From: Streptomyces sp. ITFR-21
Lineage (GTDB): Bacteria; Actinomycetota; Actinomycetes; Streptomycetales; Streptomycetaceae
Length of the DNA: 64,000 nt
Direction: 5' to 3'
NCBI RefSeq assembly: GCF_031844685.1
Contig: NZ_CP134605.1
Span: 4,895,001 to 4,959,000 of the forward strand
The notes beneath the pieces are model-generated. The model searched no databases. It saw nothing but the letters and a program-made list of their open reading frames with translations, and was not told the origin of the DNA. Positions 43,307 to 52,200 of this stretch are shown here, piece by piece (the first letter of the stretch is position 1; each line of letters starts with the position of its first letter). The position numbers and the translations under genes are program-made.

Positions 43307-44311
43307 TCAGGCGGAGAGCTTGGCGGCGGCCCGGATCGGGTGGGGCGCGTTCCAGCGCTCCTCGTAGGCGTCGATGGCGCGGTCGACGGCCTGGTCCCAG
43401 GCGACGCCGGCCTTCTCGGTCAGGTGCGGCAGGCCGACCAGCCGCAGCTGCTTGAGCAGGCGCTCCCGGGCGATCTCGATCGCACCGCCGAGCTGGGCGG
43501 CCCGGCTGAGCAGGGCCACCTGGATGGCGGGCACCGGGTTGAAGCGGGACGGGCCGATCAGCACCCAGGCGGCGGTGCCGAGCGACTCGAAGTGGGCGTC
43601 CTCGACGACCTGGGCGAAGCCGCCGTTGACGACGCCGTCCTGCGCGGCGCGCAGGCCGAAGGAGACGTGCCGCGACTCGTCGCGGGTGACGTTGGTCAGG
43701 CCCTCCTCCAGAGCCGGCAGCTTCAGCCGCTTGGCGAGGAAGCGGGTGGTGCGCAGCGCGGTGGCCGCGAGCACGCCCTCGGTGATGAGGTGGTAGTAGA
43801 TCAGCGCGCGGTACCAGGAGTCGCGGTCGTCGTGGTTGGCGCGCACCGCGTCGGTGACCCGGGCGAGTTCGGGCGCGAAGACGTCCGCGTAGTCGGCGGA
43901 GCCCTCCAGCTCGACACCCGCGGCCTCGCTCATCGCGACACCGCAGCCCTCCTCCAGGTAGGTCTGGAAGAAGCGCACGTGCCGCGCCTCGTCGGCGAGC
44001 TGCGTGCACAGGAAGATGCGGTCGTCCTCGGTGGGCGGGGCGTCGATCAGCGAGCCCAGGGTGTGGGTCACCGCGACCTCGCCGACCTCCAGCTCGGCGA
44101 GGGCGCCGAGCATCTGGGCGCGGGAGAAGTCGGACAGCGCGTTCCACACGGGCGCGTCGCGGGCCGGGTTCACCTCGGCGACGGCCCACTGCTGGCGCTC
44201 CCAGCGGCGGTACAGGTCCGCTGATCCGGCCAGCCGGCCGTGCTGTTCTGCGGTGGTCTCGGGAGCCGTCTCGGTCACATCGAGAACGAGCCCCGCGGGA
44301 GTGGCGGTCAT
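43307..44311 (-). CDS. R2-like / ferritin-like diiron oxygenase
   Basis: This 334-residue helical protein has diiron carboxylate ligands. ELEVGEVAVTHTL and ADEARHVRFF form the first pair, HLITEGVLAATALR and RDESRHVSFG the second. It resembles ribonucleotide-reductase-R2-like oxidases and ACP-linked desaturase or oxygenase proteins rather than a nucleotide reductase, as there is no large-subunit gene near. A natural reading is hydroxylation or desaturation of the ACP-bound acyl chain. Its ATG overlaps the acyl-AMP ligase stop by 4 bp. Confidence 0.87.
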   Translation of the reverse strand: MTATPAGLVLDVTETAPETTAEQHGRLAGSADLYRRWERQQWAVAEVNPARDAPVWNALSDFSRAQMLGALAELEVGEVAVTHTLGSLIDAPPTEDDRIFLCTQLADEARHVRFFQTYLEEGCGVAMSEAAGVELEGSADYADVFAPELARVTDAVRANHDDRDSWYRALIYYHLITEGVLAATALRTTRFLAKRLKLPALEEGLTNVTRDESRHVSFGLRAAQDGVVNGGFAQVVEDAHFESLGTAAWVLIGPSRFNPVPAIQVALLSRAAQLGGAIEIARERLLKQLRLVGLPHLTEKAGVAWDQAVDRAIDAYEERWNAPHPIRAAAKLSA

Positions 44312-46062
44312 TTCGCTGCCCCATCCAATCGTGCCGTCGTCGTGGCGGTTGCCGTGGTCGTGGCGGTGCTGGCGGCCGTCGGTCCGGCGGCCGCCGTCGT
44401 GGTGCTGAAGGTGTCGAGCAGTACGTCGCCGGGCAGCAGGCCGTCCCCGGCCTGCTGCCACATCAGGCGGCGGCGCGGCTTGCCGCTGGAGGTACGGGGG
44501 ATGACGCCGCGGCGGGCGCGCAGCACCGTCACCGCGACGGACGCGTCGAGCGAGGTGCGCAGCATCGTGGTCACCGCGGGCAGCCAGGAGTCGTCCTGGG
44601 CCTCCACCACGGCGATGGCCCGGCCGCGTCCGCCGCTGCTGCCGAGCGCCACCGCGCAGCGGCCGGCCGGTACCCCGGGGACCGCGGCGAGCGCGGCCTC
44701 CAAGTCCTCGGCGTGCACCTTGCGGCCGCGGACCTTGAGGCTGTCGCCGATCCGCCCGACGATGTACAGCTCGCCGTCGAGCAGGAAGCCGGCGTCGCCG
44801 GTGTGCAGTCCGGCCGCGGTGAACGGCGCGGAGGCGTCCGGGTCGGGCGACTGGTAGCCGAGGGCGACGGACGCGCCGGTGACCCGGACCTCGCCGAACG
44901 ACCCGTCGGGCAGCGCCTTGCCGTCGTCGTCGACGATCTCGACGGTGGTCTGCGGCACGGGTACGCCGCAGGAGCTCAGCCAGCGGGCCGGGTCCTCCGG
45001 GCGGTCGAAGCCGAGCACGCCGGTGCCGGTGACGGTCACCGGCCGGCCGGTGACCAGGTCGCCCTCGGGGCGGACGATCTTCGCCCCGGTGCCGGGCACC
45101 ACGCCGGTGACGGCCAGGGTCGTCTCGGCCATGCCGTAACAGGGCGTGAAGGCCGAGGTGCTGAAGCCGTACGGATTCAGCCGGGTGGCGAAGTCGGCGG
45201 CGACCCGGGGGTCGACACGCTCGGCGCCGCTCATCGCGACCCGCCAGGTGGAGAAGTCGCTGCCCGCCAGGTCGGGTTCGCGGACCCGGGAGGTGGCGTA
45301 CCCGTAGCCGAAGTTGGGCGCGGTGGTGATGGTCACGGCGTGCTTGCCGTGCGCCTCCAGCCAGCGGGCGGGGGAGCGGATGAAGTCCAGCGGCGTCATC
45401 AGCCACAGGTCGATCTGGGCCACCACGGAGCCGAGGAAGGTGCCGATCAGGCCCATGTCGTGGTAGAGCGGCAGCCAGGAGGAGCAGGAGTCCTCGCTGG
45501 TGACGCCGAGCCAGCCGTGGATCGCCGCGACGTTGGCGGCCAGGTTGCCGGCGGTCACCCGGACGCCCTTGGGGGTGCCGCTGGAGCCCGAGGTGAACTG
45601 CAGCAGGGCCAGTTCGGCGTCCCGGCGTACCGCGTCGGCCGCGTCGGGCAGTTCGTCGGGCAGCGCCAGCGGCTCGGGCAGCCCCGCCTTGACGCAGGAG
45701 TCGGCGGCCAGCGCGCGCATCGCGCTGTCGGTGAGCACGGCGGCGGGGGCGGCGGCGCCCATCACGGCCGCCGCGTGGTCGCTGTACGCGTCGTGGTTGG
45801 TGAAGGTCACCGGGGACGCGATCGGCGAGGGGGTCAGGCCCGCGTACATGGTGCCGAGGAAGGCCGGGACGAAGTTCTCCGGGTCCTCGATCTGGAGGGA
45901 GACGACTCCCTGCGTGACGCCGGAGGCCCCCAGCAGGGCGGCGATCCTGCGGGCGTGACCGGCGATCTCCTGGTAGCTGCGCAGGTGCCAGCCGTCCGCT
46001 CGGTAGTAGTGGATCCCACGCGCCGACACGGGATCGTCCAGCCAGTCAAGGACGGTGTTCAA
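44308..46062 (-). CDS. Fatty acyl-AMP ligase (FAAL)
   Basis: This ANL-superfamily enzyme of 584 residues activates a fatty acid as acyl-AMP and passes it to an ACP. The AMP-binding core shows LLQFTSGSSGTPKGVRV (P-loop), WLPLYHDMGLIG (A4-type motif with YHDMGL), FTPCYGMAETTLA and LHTGDAGFLLDGELYIVGR, followed by DSLKVRGRKVHAEDLE. YHDMGLIG and the FYGLAE-like CYGMAE are FAAL/FACL hallmarks. TTG 46062 is preferred as start: GAGAGGGA lies about six bases upstream, while the frame beyond it to the next alternative start (46128) has low third-position GC and looks non-coding. It is the first gene of the operon. Confidence 0.9.
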   Translation of the reverse strand: MNTVLDWLDDPVSARGIHYYRADGWHLRSYQEIAGHARRIAALLGASGVTQGVVSLQIEDPENFVPAFLGTMYAGLTPSPIASPVTFTNHDAYSDHAAAVMGAAAPAAVLTDSAMRALAADSCVKAGLPEPLALPDELPDAADAVRRDAELALLQFTSGSSGTPKGVRVTAGNLAANVAAIHGWLGVTSEDSCSSWLPLYHDMGLIGTFLGSVVAQIDLWLMTPLDFIRSPARWLEAHGKHAVTITTAPNFGYGYATSRVREPDLAGSDFSTWRVAMSGAERVDPRVAADFATRLNPYGFSTSAFTPCYGMAETTLAVTGVVPGTGAKIVRPEGDLVTGRPVTVTGTGVLGFDRPEDPARWLSSCGVPVPQTTVEIVDDDGKALPDGSFGEVRVTGASVALGYQSPDPDASAPFTAAGLHTGDAGFLLDGELYIVGRIGDSLKVRGRKVHAEDLEAALAAVPGVPAGRCAVALGSSGGRGRAIAVVEAQDDSWLPAVTTMLRTSLDASVAVTVLRARRGVIPRTSSGKPRRRLMWQQAGDGLLPGDVLLDTFSTTTAAAGPTAASTATTTATATTTARLDGAAK

Positions 46063-46151
46063 CGGTTCCCTCTCAAGAGACGGACACTCGCCCTGTGTTA
46101 CGCACCCGGTCGCGGACACCCCTCGCACGACTTGGCGAAGTTCTGCCCCTT

Positions 46152-46177
46152 GTTCTCACCGTCTGTTCTCACTGTCC
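46152..46177. promoter_or_regulatory. Imperfect 13-bp direct repeat upstream of the FAAL operon
   Basis: gttctcaccgtct (46152-46164) and gttctcactgtcc (46165-46177) match at 11 of 13 positions. They lie about 90-115 bp upstream of the operon start in an AT-richer stretch. Activators of the SARP type bind direct repeats, though usually at about 11-bp spacing; the assignment is a guess. Confidence 0.4.
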
Positions 46178-46247
46178 GTGGCCACCGTCCCTGCCCGCCG
46201 TCCGTGCCCGCCGTCCGCGGTGTCCGGCCGCGGCGACACGGCGACAC

Positions 46248-46352
46248 GGTGACACGGACCGCGGTGACACGGACCGCGGTGACACGGACCGCGGTGACAC
46301 GGACCGCGCTGACACGGACCGCGGCGACACGGACCGCGGCGACAAGGACCGC
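46248..46352. repeat. 15-bp tandem repeat, seven copies
   Basis: The unit ggtgacacggaccgc is repeated seven times. The first four copies (46248-46307) are identical; copies 5-7 differ at one or two bases. Degenerate sequence related to it continues on both sides (from about 46231 and to 46360). Confidence 0.95.
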
Positions 46353-46362
46353 GGGGACGCGC

Positions 46363-46410
46363 ACAGCCGGCGGCGCGGACAGCCGGCGGCGCGGACAGCC
46401 GGCGGCGCGG
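46363..46410. repeat. 16-bp tandem repeat, three copies
   Basis: The unit acagccggcggcgcgg is repeated three times without change at 46363-46378, 46379-46394 and 46395-46410, next to the 15-bp repeat array. Confidence 0.95.
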
Positions 46411-46510
46411 AGGCCCGGAAACCACGAAGGGGGCGGCGGGCCCGAAGGCTCCGCCGCCCCCACCGGGGCCGGCCGCACGACACGGGGGCACCGTGCGACC
46501 GACGTTCCGG

Positions 46511-46548
46511 GCGGGTACCGGGTTGGGGGAAGTCCGGCCGGTACCCGC
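46511..46548 (-). terminator. Terminator hairpin after the MFS gene
   Basis: An 11-bp perfect stem (46511-46521 with 46538-46548) and a 16-base loop lie immediately after the MFS stop at 46554. It separates the MFS unit from the FAAL operon. Confidence 0.7.
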
Positions 46549-46553
46549 GGGGT

Positions 46554-48065
46554 TCAGCTGCGGTCGGCGACCGCGGGGGTACCGCTGCCCTGCGCCTGGC
46601 CGGCGGCCGCGGCCGCGGCGGCCTGCGCCTGGGCGGCCATGTACGCCTGGATCTGGCGCTGGGTCTCGGCGATCTCGGCCATCGACTTCTTGGTGAACAG
46701 CCCCAGCCCGGGGATGATCGAGGCGAGCACGAAGATACCGGTCAGCAGGAAGACGTCCTTGTAGGTCTGGGCGTCCAGCGGGTTGTGCGCGGCGATCACC
46801 GCGGCCATCACGGCGATGCCGATCGAGCCGCCAAACTGCCGGGCGGTGGTGTTCAGGCCGGTGCCGGAGGCGAACTTCAGCGGGTGCACCGAGATGGCCG
46901 CCGCGGTGGTGACGCTGGTCAGCGAGGCGCCGACCACGGCGCCGCCGATCAGGCCGTACGGCAGCCAGATGGCCAGGAACTTGGGCTCGCTGCCCAGGCT
47001 CAGGTACGCCCAGACGCTCACGGCGAAGAAGATCAGACCGCTGACCAGGATGACCGGGCGCTGGTTCTGCGGCTTGACCTTCTTGCCGACGATGACCGCG
47101 CAGACGGCGGAGAGCACCGCGCCGGGGCTGACCGCGAGGCCGGCCTTCAGGATCGAGTAGTGCCAGACCGTGGTCAGGTACAGCGGGCCGGACAGGAACC
47201 ACACGAACAGGCCGGCGCCCAGGAAGAAGACGCTGAGGTTCGCCATCGCGAACATCTTGCTCTTCCACAGCTCGGTGTCGATGGCGGGAGCCTCCTGGCC
47301 GCGCGAGCGGACCAGCGAGTACGCGACCAGGATGACGCCGACCGCGATCCAGATCCAGGTCTCGGCGGCGTCCCAGCCCCAGTCGCCGCCCTTGGTCAGG
47401 CCGACCACGATCGCGGTGATGCCGAGGGTGACCGCGCCGGTACCGACCAGGTCGGGCCGCTTGGTCTCGGTGGCGGGCCGGTTGGGCAGCAGCTTCACGC
47501 TGCCGATGATCACGGCGATGGCGATCGGCACGTTGAGGATGAACACCGCGCGCCAGTCGAAGGCGCTCACCAGCAGGCCGCCGAGCGAGGGACCGGCGGC
47601 GGCGGCCACCGAGCCGACCGCGCCCCAGATGCCGATCGCCTCGGCCCGCTTCTCGGCCGGCGTCTCGATGAGGACCAGGCCCAGCGCGGAGGGGATCATG
47701 CCCGCGGCGCCGATGCCCTGCACGGCTCGGGCCGCGATCAGCGTGTCGACGTTCGGCGCGACCGCGCACGCGACGGAGGCGAGGCCGAACAGGGCCAGCG
47801 AGCCGATGAAGAACTTGCGGCGGCCGAAGACGTCGGCGAACCGGCCGGCGGAGGTGAGCAGAGCGGCGAACAGCACCCCGTAACTGGTGATCACCCACGT
47901 GAGGTTGCTGAGCGACTCATGGGGGAAGTGCGAACGCAGATCGGGGAATGCCACGTTGACGACCGTGGTGTCGAGGAAGGCCATGAACGTCGCCGCCGCG
48001 GTCAGCAGCAGCGTCGTCCCGGCCTTCGACGGTTCGGCGGTTGGTGTGGCAGTTGCTGAGGTCAC
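46554..48065 (-). CDS. MFS exporter, DHA2 (EmrB/QacA-like) family
   Basis: This 503-residue membrane protein has about fourteen hydrophobic segments, consistent with proton-driven drug or metabolite export. FLDTTVVNVAFPDLR is the typical DHA2 TM1 motif, and RFADVFGRRK is motif A. The C-terminal tail is Ala/Gln rich and cytoplasmic. GTG 48065 follows GGAGGGACC. Its promoter region carries a perfect 7-4-7 palindrome, and it diverges from the KAS III gene. As the only exporter next to the lipid cluster, it is a good candidate for product export or self-protection. Confidence 0.92.
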   Translation of the reverse strand: MTSATATPTAEPSKAGTTLLLTAAATFMAFLDTTVVNVAFPDLRSHFPHESLSNLTWVITSYGVLFAALLTSAGRFADVFGRRKFFIGSLALFGLASVACAVAPNVDTLIAARAVQGIGAAGMIPSALGLVLIETPAEKRAEAIGIWGAVGSVAAAAGPSLGGLLVSAFDWRAVFILNVPIAIAVIIGSVKLLPNRPATETKRPDLVGTGAVTLGITAIVVGLTKGGDWGWDAAETWIWIAVGVILVAYSLVRSRGQEAPAIDTELWKSKMFAMANLSVFFLGAGLFVWFLSGPLYLTTVWHYSILKAGLAVSPGAVLSAVCAVIVGKKVKPQNQRPVILVSGLIFFAVSVWAYLSLGSEPKFLAIWLPYGLIGGAVVGASLTSVTTAAAISVHPLKFASGTGLNTTARQFGGSIGIAVMAAVIAAHNPLDAQTYKDVFLLTGIFVLASIIPGLGLFTKKSMAEIAETQRQIQAYMAAQAQAAAAAAAGQAQGSGTPAVADRS

Positions 48066-48094
48066 AGCGGGGTCCCTCCAACTAACATTCCTTG

Positions 48095-48112
48095 GGTATG
48101 TGAGTACATACC
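48095..48112. promoter_or_regulatory. Operator candidate at the MFS/KAS III divergent promoter
   Basis: A perfect inverted repeat, ggtatgt (48095-48101) and acatacc (48106-48112) around gagt, lies 30-47 bp upstream of the MFS start and about 100 bp before the KAS III gene. TetR-family proteins often bind such sites to control exporters. The core resembles, but is not identical to, the site at 34757-34773. Confidence 0.65.
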
Positions 48113-48209
48113 ACCAGTATGCCAATGTCAAGCAGAAGAGATCACGCGGGAAGACGGGCCCAGCCGCGTAAGACCATGCGGAAGCAGCGCTGACGACGGG
48201 AGCCCACCA

Positions 48210-49208
48210 GTGCACAGCACCGAGACCGAGCGCACGTTCCCGCCCGCGGCCGAGAACAGGCACGCGGCTCTTCTGGGCATCGGGACCTACCGGCCCCGGC
48301 GGATCGTCACCAACGAGGAGATCTGCCGCACCCTGGACTCCGATCCCGACTGGATCGTGCGGCGCAGCGGCATCAGCACCCGCCCCTTCGCACAGAGCGA
48401 CGAGACCCTGGTGGAGATGGGGGCCACGGCCGCGGGCAAGGCACTCGCCGAGGCCGGCATGGCCCCCACCGACGTGGACCAGATCCTGGTCGCCACCATG
48501 TCCGACCTTGAGGGCGGGGACGAACTCGCCGCCGAGATCGGCAGGCGGCTCGGTGTCGCGGCCCGCGGCGTGAAGGTCAGCGCCGCCTGCGCCGGATTCA
48601 CCGTGGGCCTCAGCCTGGCCGCTTCGACCGTCACCTCGGGAGCGGCCCGCAACTGCCTGCTCGTCGCGGTGGAACGGATGTCGGACATCCTCGACCCGCT
48701 CGACCGCGGTACCGCGTTCCTCTTCTCCGACGGCGCCGGCGCCGCGGTCGTCGGACAGGCCGCCGAGCCCGGCATCGGACCGGTGGTCTGGGGCACCGAA
48801 CCCGAACTGGCCGACGCGATCACGGTACGGCCCGAGCCCGAGCACGACGGGCGCCCCTACCTGCGGATGCAGGGCGCGTCGGTCTTCCGCTGGGCGGTGA
48901 CGAACCTGCCCGGCGTGGTGGAGACCGCGCTGAGCCGCTCCGGGCTGGCCCCCGGCGACCTCCAGGCGTTCGTGCCCCACCAGGCCAACCTGCGCATCAT
49001 CGAGTCCGTCGCCGACTCGGTGGGCTTCCCCGAACACGTCGCGATCGCCCGGGACATCGTCGACCAGGGCAACGCCTCGGCCGCCTCCATCCCGCTCGCG
49101 CTGGACCGGATGCGTACCTCCGGGACGCTGCGCAGCGGGGACCTCGCCCTGCTCATCGGCTTCGGCGCGGGCCTGTCCTACGCCGCCACGGTGATCCGGA
49201 TGCCGTGA
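48210..49208 (+). CDS. Beta-ketoacyl-ACP synthase III-like enzyme
   Basis: This thiolase-fold condensing enzyme of 332 residues usually joins an acyl-CoA to malonyl-ACP. The catalytic triad is complete: C127 in SAACAGF, H257 in VPHQANLRI and N288 in GNASAASIP, all as in FabH. Such enzymes in clusters can also act as acyltransferases or provide starter units. GTG 48210 has GGGAG nine bases upstream. It is divergent from the MFS exporter and convergent with the large SARP gene, so it is transcribed alone. Confidence 0.92.
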   Translation: MHSTETERTFPPAAENRHAALLGIGTYRPRRIVTNEEICRTLDSDPDWIVRRSGISTRPFAQSDETLVEMGATAAGKALAEAGMAPTDVDQILVATMSDLEGGDELAAEIGRRLGVAARGVKVSAACAGFTVGLSLAASTVTSGAARNCLLVAVERMSDILDPLDRGTAFLFSDGAGAAVVGQAAEPGIGPVVWGTEPELADAITVRPEPEHDGRPYLRMQGASVFRWAVTNLPGVVETALSRSGLAPGDLQAFVPHQANLRIIESVADSVGFPEHVAIARDIVDQGNASAASIPLALDRMRTSGTLRSGDLALLIGFGAGLSYAATVIRMP

Positions 49209-49240
49209 CCGCCCGCCACGGGGGCCGGGCGGCCCGCGTC

Positions 49241-52200
49241 TCAGACCAGGGCACGCAGCGAGTCGGCCTCCGGGACGCCCAGCCGCTCGGCGATCCGCAG
49301 GCCGCGCGCCGCCGGGCGGCCCGGCCGGCCGTGGCCGGGCACCGTCTGCACCGCGCGGCTCCAGGCGAGCAGCGCCCGCACCTCGCCCAGCGGCTGGTGG
49401 TTGGCCCGGTAGATCGCCGCCACCCGGCGGTAGCCCGCCACCGCCGCGGCGCAGCGCCCGGAGGCCAGCGCGCTGTCCGCCTCCGACATCAGGGTCTGCG
49501 CGATCACCGGCCGCAGCGCGGTGCCGCCCAGCACGGTACGGCTGCGCCGGCAGGCGATCACCGCCTCCTCGTACCGGCCCATCCGGACGTGCACGGCCGC
49601 GCTCTCGGCCAGCGCCCTGGCCACGCCCTGCCGGTAGCCGAACTTCTCCGCGATCCGCCACGCGTTGCCGAAGCTGCGCAGCGCCTGGTCGGTGTGCTCG
49701 GCGGCGGCCTCGACGCCGCCCAGGTGGATCAGGCAGTCGGTCTCGATCCGCGGGTCCGACAGGTGCGGAATGGTGACGTGCGCCTCCCGCGCCGCCGCCA
49801 CCGCCTTCGCCTGCGCGCCCAGGTCGCTGTGGATGGTGGCCCGGCAGGTCAGCGCGATGGCCAGCCCCTCGTGGAAGGACATCTCCTCGCTCAGCCGGAT
49901 CGCCAGCGCGCACCAGCGCTCGGCCTCCTCGTACCGGCCCATGTGGCGCAGCGTCAGCGCGATGTAGCCGGGCAGCCGCACCCGGCCGAACCGCGAACCG
50001 GCCCGCTCGACCAGCACCAGCGCCCGCCGGTAGTCGCGCAGCGCGTCCTCCATGGCACCGGCGTCGTAGATGTTCCGGGCGATCCGGGCCAGCGCGTTGG
50101 CCTGGCCCGCCCAGTCGCCCAGGTCCTCGTGGATGCGCAGCGCCCCGGTCAGGTAGCGGTCGGCCAGCCCGACCTCGCCCATCGACCAGTACGAGCGGCC
50201 GATCGCGGTGAGCGCCAGCGCCTCGCCGGCCCGCCAGCCCGCGTCCCTGGCCACCTGGACGGCCTCGCGGGCGTGCGCCAGTTCACCCTCGGTGCCGTCG
50301 CGGTAATGGGTGTCGGCGACGTTCAGCAGCATGCCCGTGTGGGCGCGGCTGTCACCGGACTTGGCGGTCTCCACGAGCGCCGCGCGCACCGCGGCCGACC
50401 AGTCCTCGCCGCCCGGGTGCAGCCGGATGAAGCCGAGCATCGCGTCGGCCAGCTGCCAACTGGCCGCGCCCAGGCCCATCTCGGCGGCGTGCTTGATCGC
50501 CGCGCAGATGTTGGCCTTCTCCCGGTCCAGCCAGTCGATGTCGACCTCCGGCAGCATCCCGTCCTCCTGCGGCGCGGACACCGGTATCCAGGCCGGCGCG
50601 GCGCCGCGGTGGAAGCCCGCCATCTGTATCTGGTGGGTGTGGCTGGCCTCCTCCACGCAGCGCCGGTACCACTCCAGCAGCCGCAGCAGCGCCGCCTCCC
50701 GGACCGCCAGCGGGTCCTCGGCGGCGGTCTCGGCGGCGTACTGCTTGACCATGTCGTGCAGCCGGTAGCGCCTGGAGGCGTACTCCGTGACGAGGTTGGC
50801 CCGCACCAGCGTGCCGAGCCGGTCCTCCGCCTCGGCGAACGAGCAGTCCGCCAGGGCCGCGACCGCCTCGGTACCGAAGTCCGAGCCCGGCATCAGGCCG
50901 GCCCAGCGGAAGACCTGCCGGTGCTTGGGCGCCAGCCGGCGGTAGGACAGGTTCAGCGCCTGCCGCATCGCCCGGTGCGCCTGGACCTCCTCGCCCGGCG
51001 CGCCCGCCACGAACGGCAGCAGCCGGGCCAGCGACTCCTCCGGCCGGCCGGCCGCGTAGGCCGCGCTCAGCCGCAGCGTCAGCGGCAGCTGACCGGACGC
51101 CCGGACGAAGCCGACCGCCGCGTCCGGCTCGGCGGCCACCCGCTCGGTGCCCACCAGGCTGCTCAGCAGCGCCAGCGCCGCCCGCTCGTCGAGCACGTCC
51201 AGCATCAGCTCGCCCGCGCAGTACCTGACGGTCAGCTCCGGCATCCGGTTGCGGCCGGTCACCACCACCGCGCTGCCGTTCACGCTCGTCGGCAGCAGGT
51301 CGCGCACCTGGTCGGGGCCCGCCACGTCGTCCAGCAGGATCAGCACCCGGCGCCGGGCCAGCAGCGTCCGGTACAGCGCGGCGCGCTCGTCGAGCCCGTA
51401 CGGGATGTCGGCGGCTGGCAGCCCGAGCGCCAGCAGCACCCTGGCCAGCGTCTCCGCGGGCGAGAGCGGCTCCAGGTTCGGGTGGTGGCCCCGCATGGCG
51501 ACAAAGAACCGGCCGTCGGGGAAGGAGTCGCGGGCCCGCTGCGCCCACTGCACCGCCAGCGTGGTCTTGCCCGAGCCGGCCAGCCCGCTGATCACGAAGA
51601 GGTTCCGGCTGCGGGCGGTGGCCGGGTCGGTGTCGAGCTCGCGCGGGCGGGCCAGCATGTCGAGCGCGGCCAGCTCCGGTTCGCGCCCGGAGAAGACGTC
51701 GGGGGCGGCCGGCATCGGGAGCTGCTCCCGGCTCGGCACCTCGATTCTGGGCCGCGCCTGCTGCGGCTGGAGCAGCAGCTCACCGGCCTCGCGCAGCTCC
51801 CGGCCGGGCCTGGCCGCGAGTTCCGAGGCCAGCCGCTCCCGGAAGGCGGAGTACTGGCGCAGCGCCTCCGCCTGGTTGCCGCTGTCCCGGTGCGCGGCCA
51901 TCAGCCGCAGCATCAGCTCCTCGTCGTAGGGCCGCTCCGCCATCAGCCACTGCAACTCCGGCAGGATCTCCCGGGCCCGGCCGAGCCGCAGTTGGGCGTC
52001 GTAGAACGCGGTGAGCACACTGCGCTGCTGGGCCTCCAGGGTGGCCCGCAGCGATTCGACCCTGGTGCCCCACAGGTCGCTCAGCGGCGCGCCCGACCAC
52101 TGCTCCAGCGCGTTCCGCAGCAGCTGCGAGCGCTGCTCGTCGTCACCGGTCGCGGCGGCGCCCCGGGCGGCCAGGTCCTTGAAGCGGCACAGGTCCACCG

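Larger units (their letters stand above)
46063..46553. other. 490-bp intergenic region rich in tandem repeats
   Basis: No convincing gene is seen between the acyl-AMP ligase start and the MFS exporter stop. It should hold the operon promoter. Three repeat elements and a terminator are listed separately. Open frames across it exist only because the repeat units are 15 bp (a multiple of 3). Confidence 0.75.

Noticed and set aside
46063-46128. Upstream extension of the acyl-AMP ligase to 46128
   Set aside because: Codons there have low third-position GC, and the TTG at 46062 has a good ribosome site.
46248-46410. CRISPR array
   Set aside because: Units are directly adjacent without spacers and there are no cas genes, so this is a tandem minisatellite.
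46156-46478. Open frames across the 15-bp repeats (VTVS/VRVTA-type proteins)
   Set aside because: They stay open because the unit is a multiple of three; no start signal or conserved feature supports translation.
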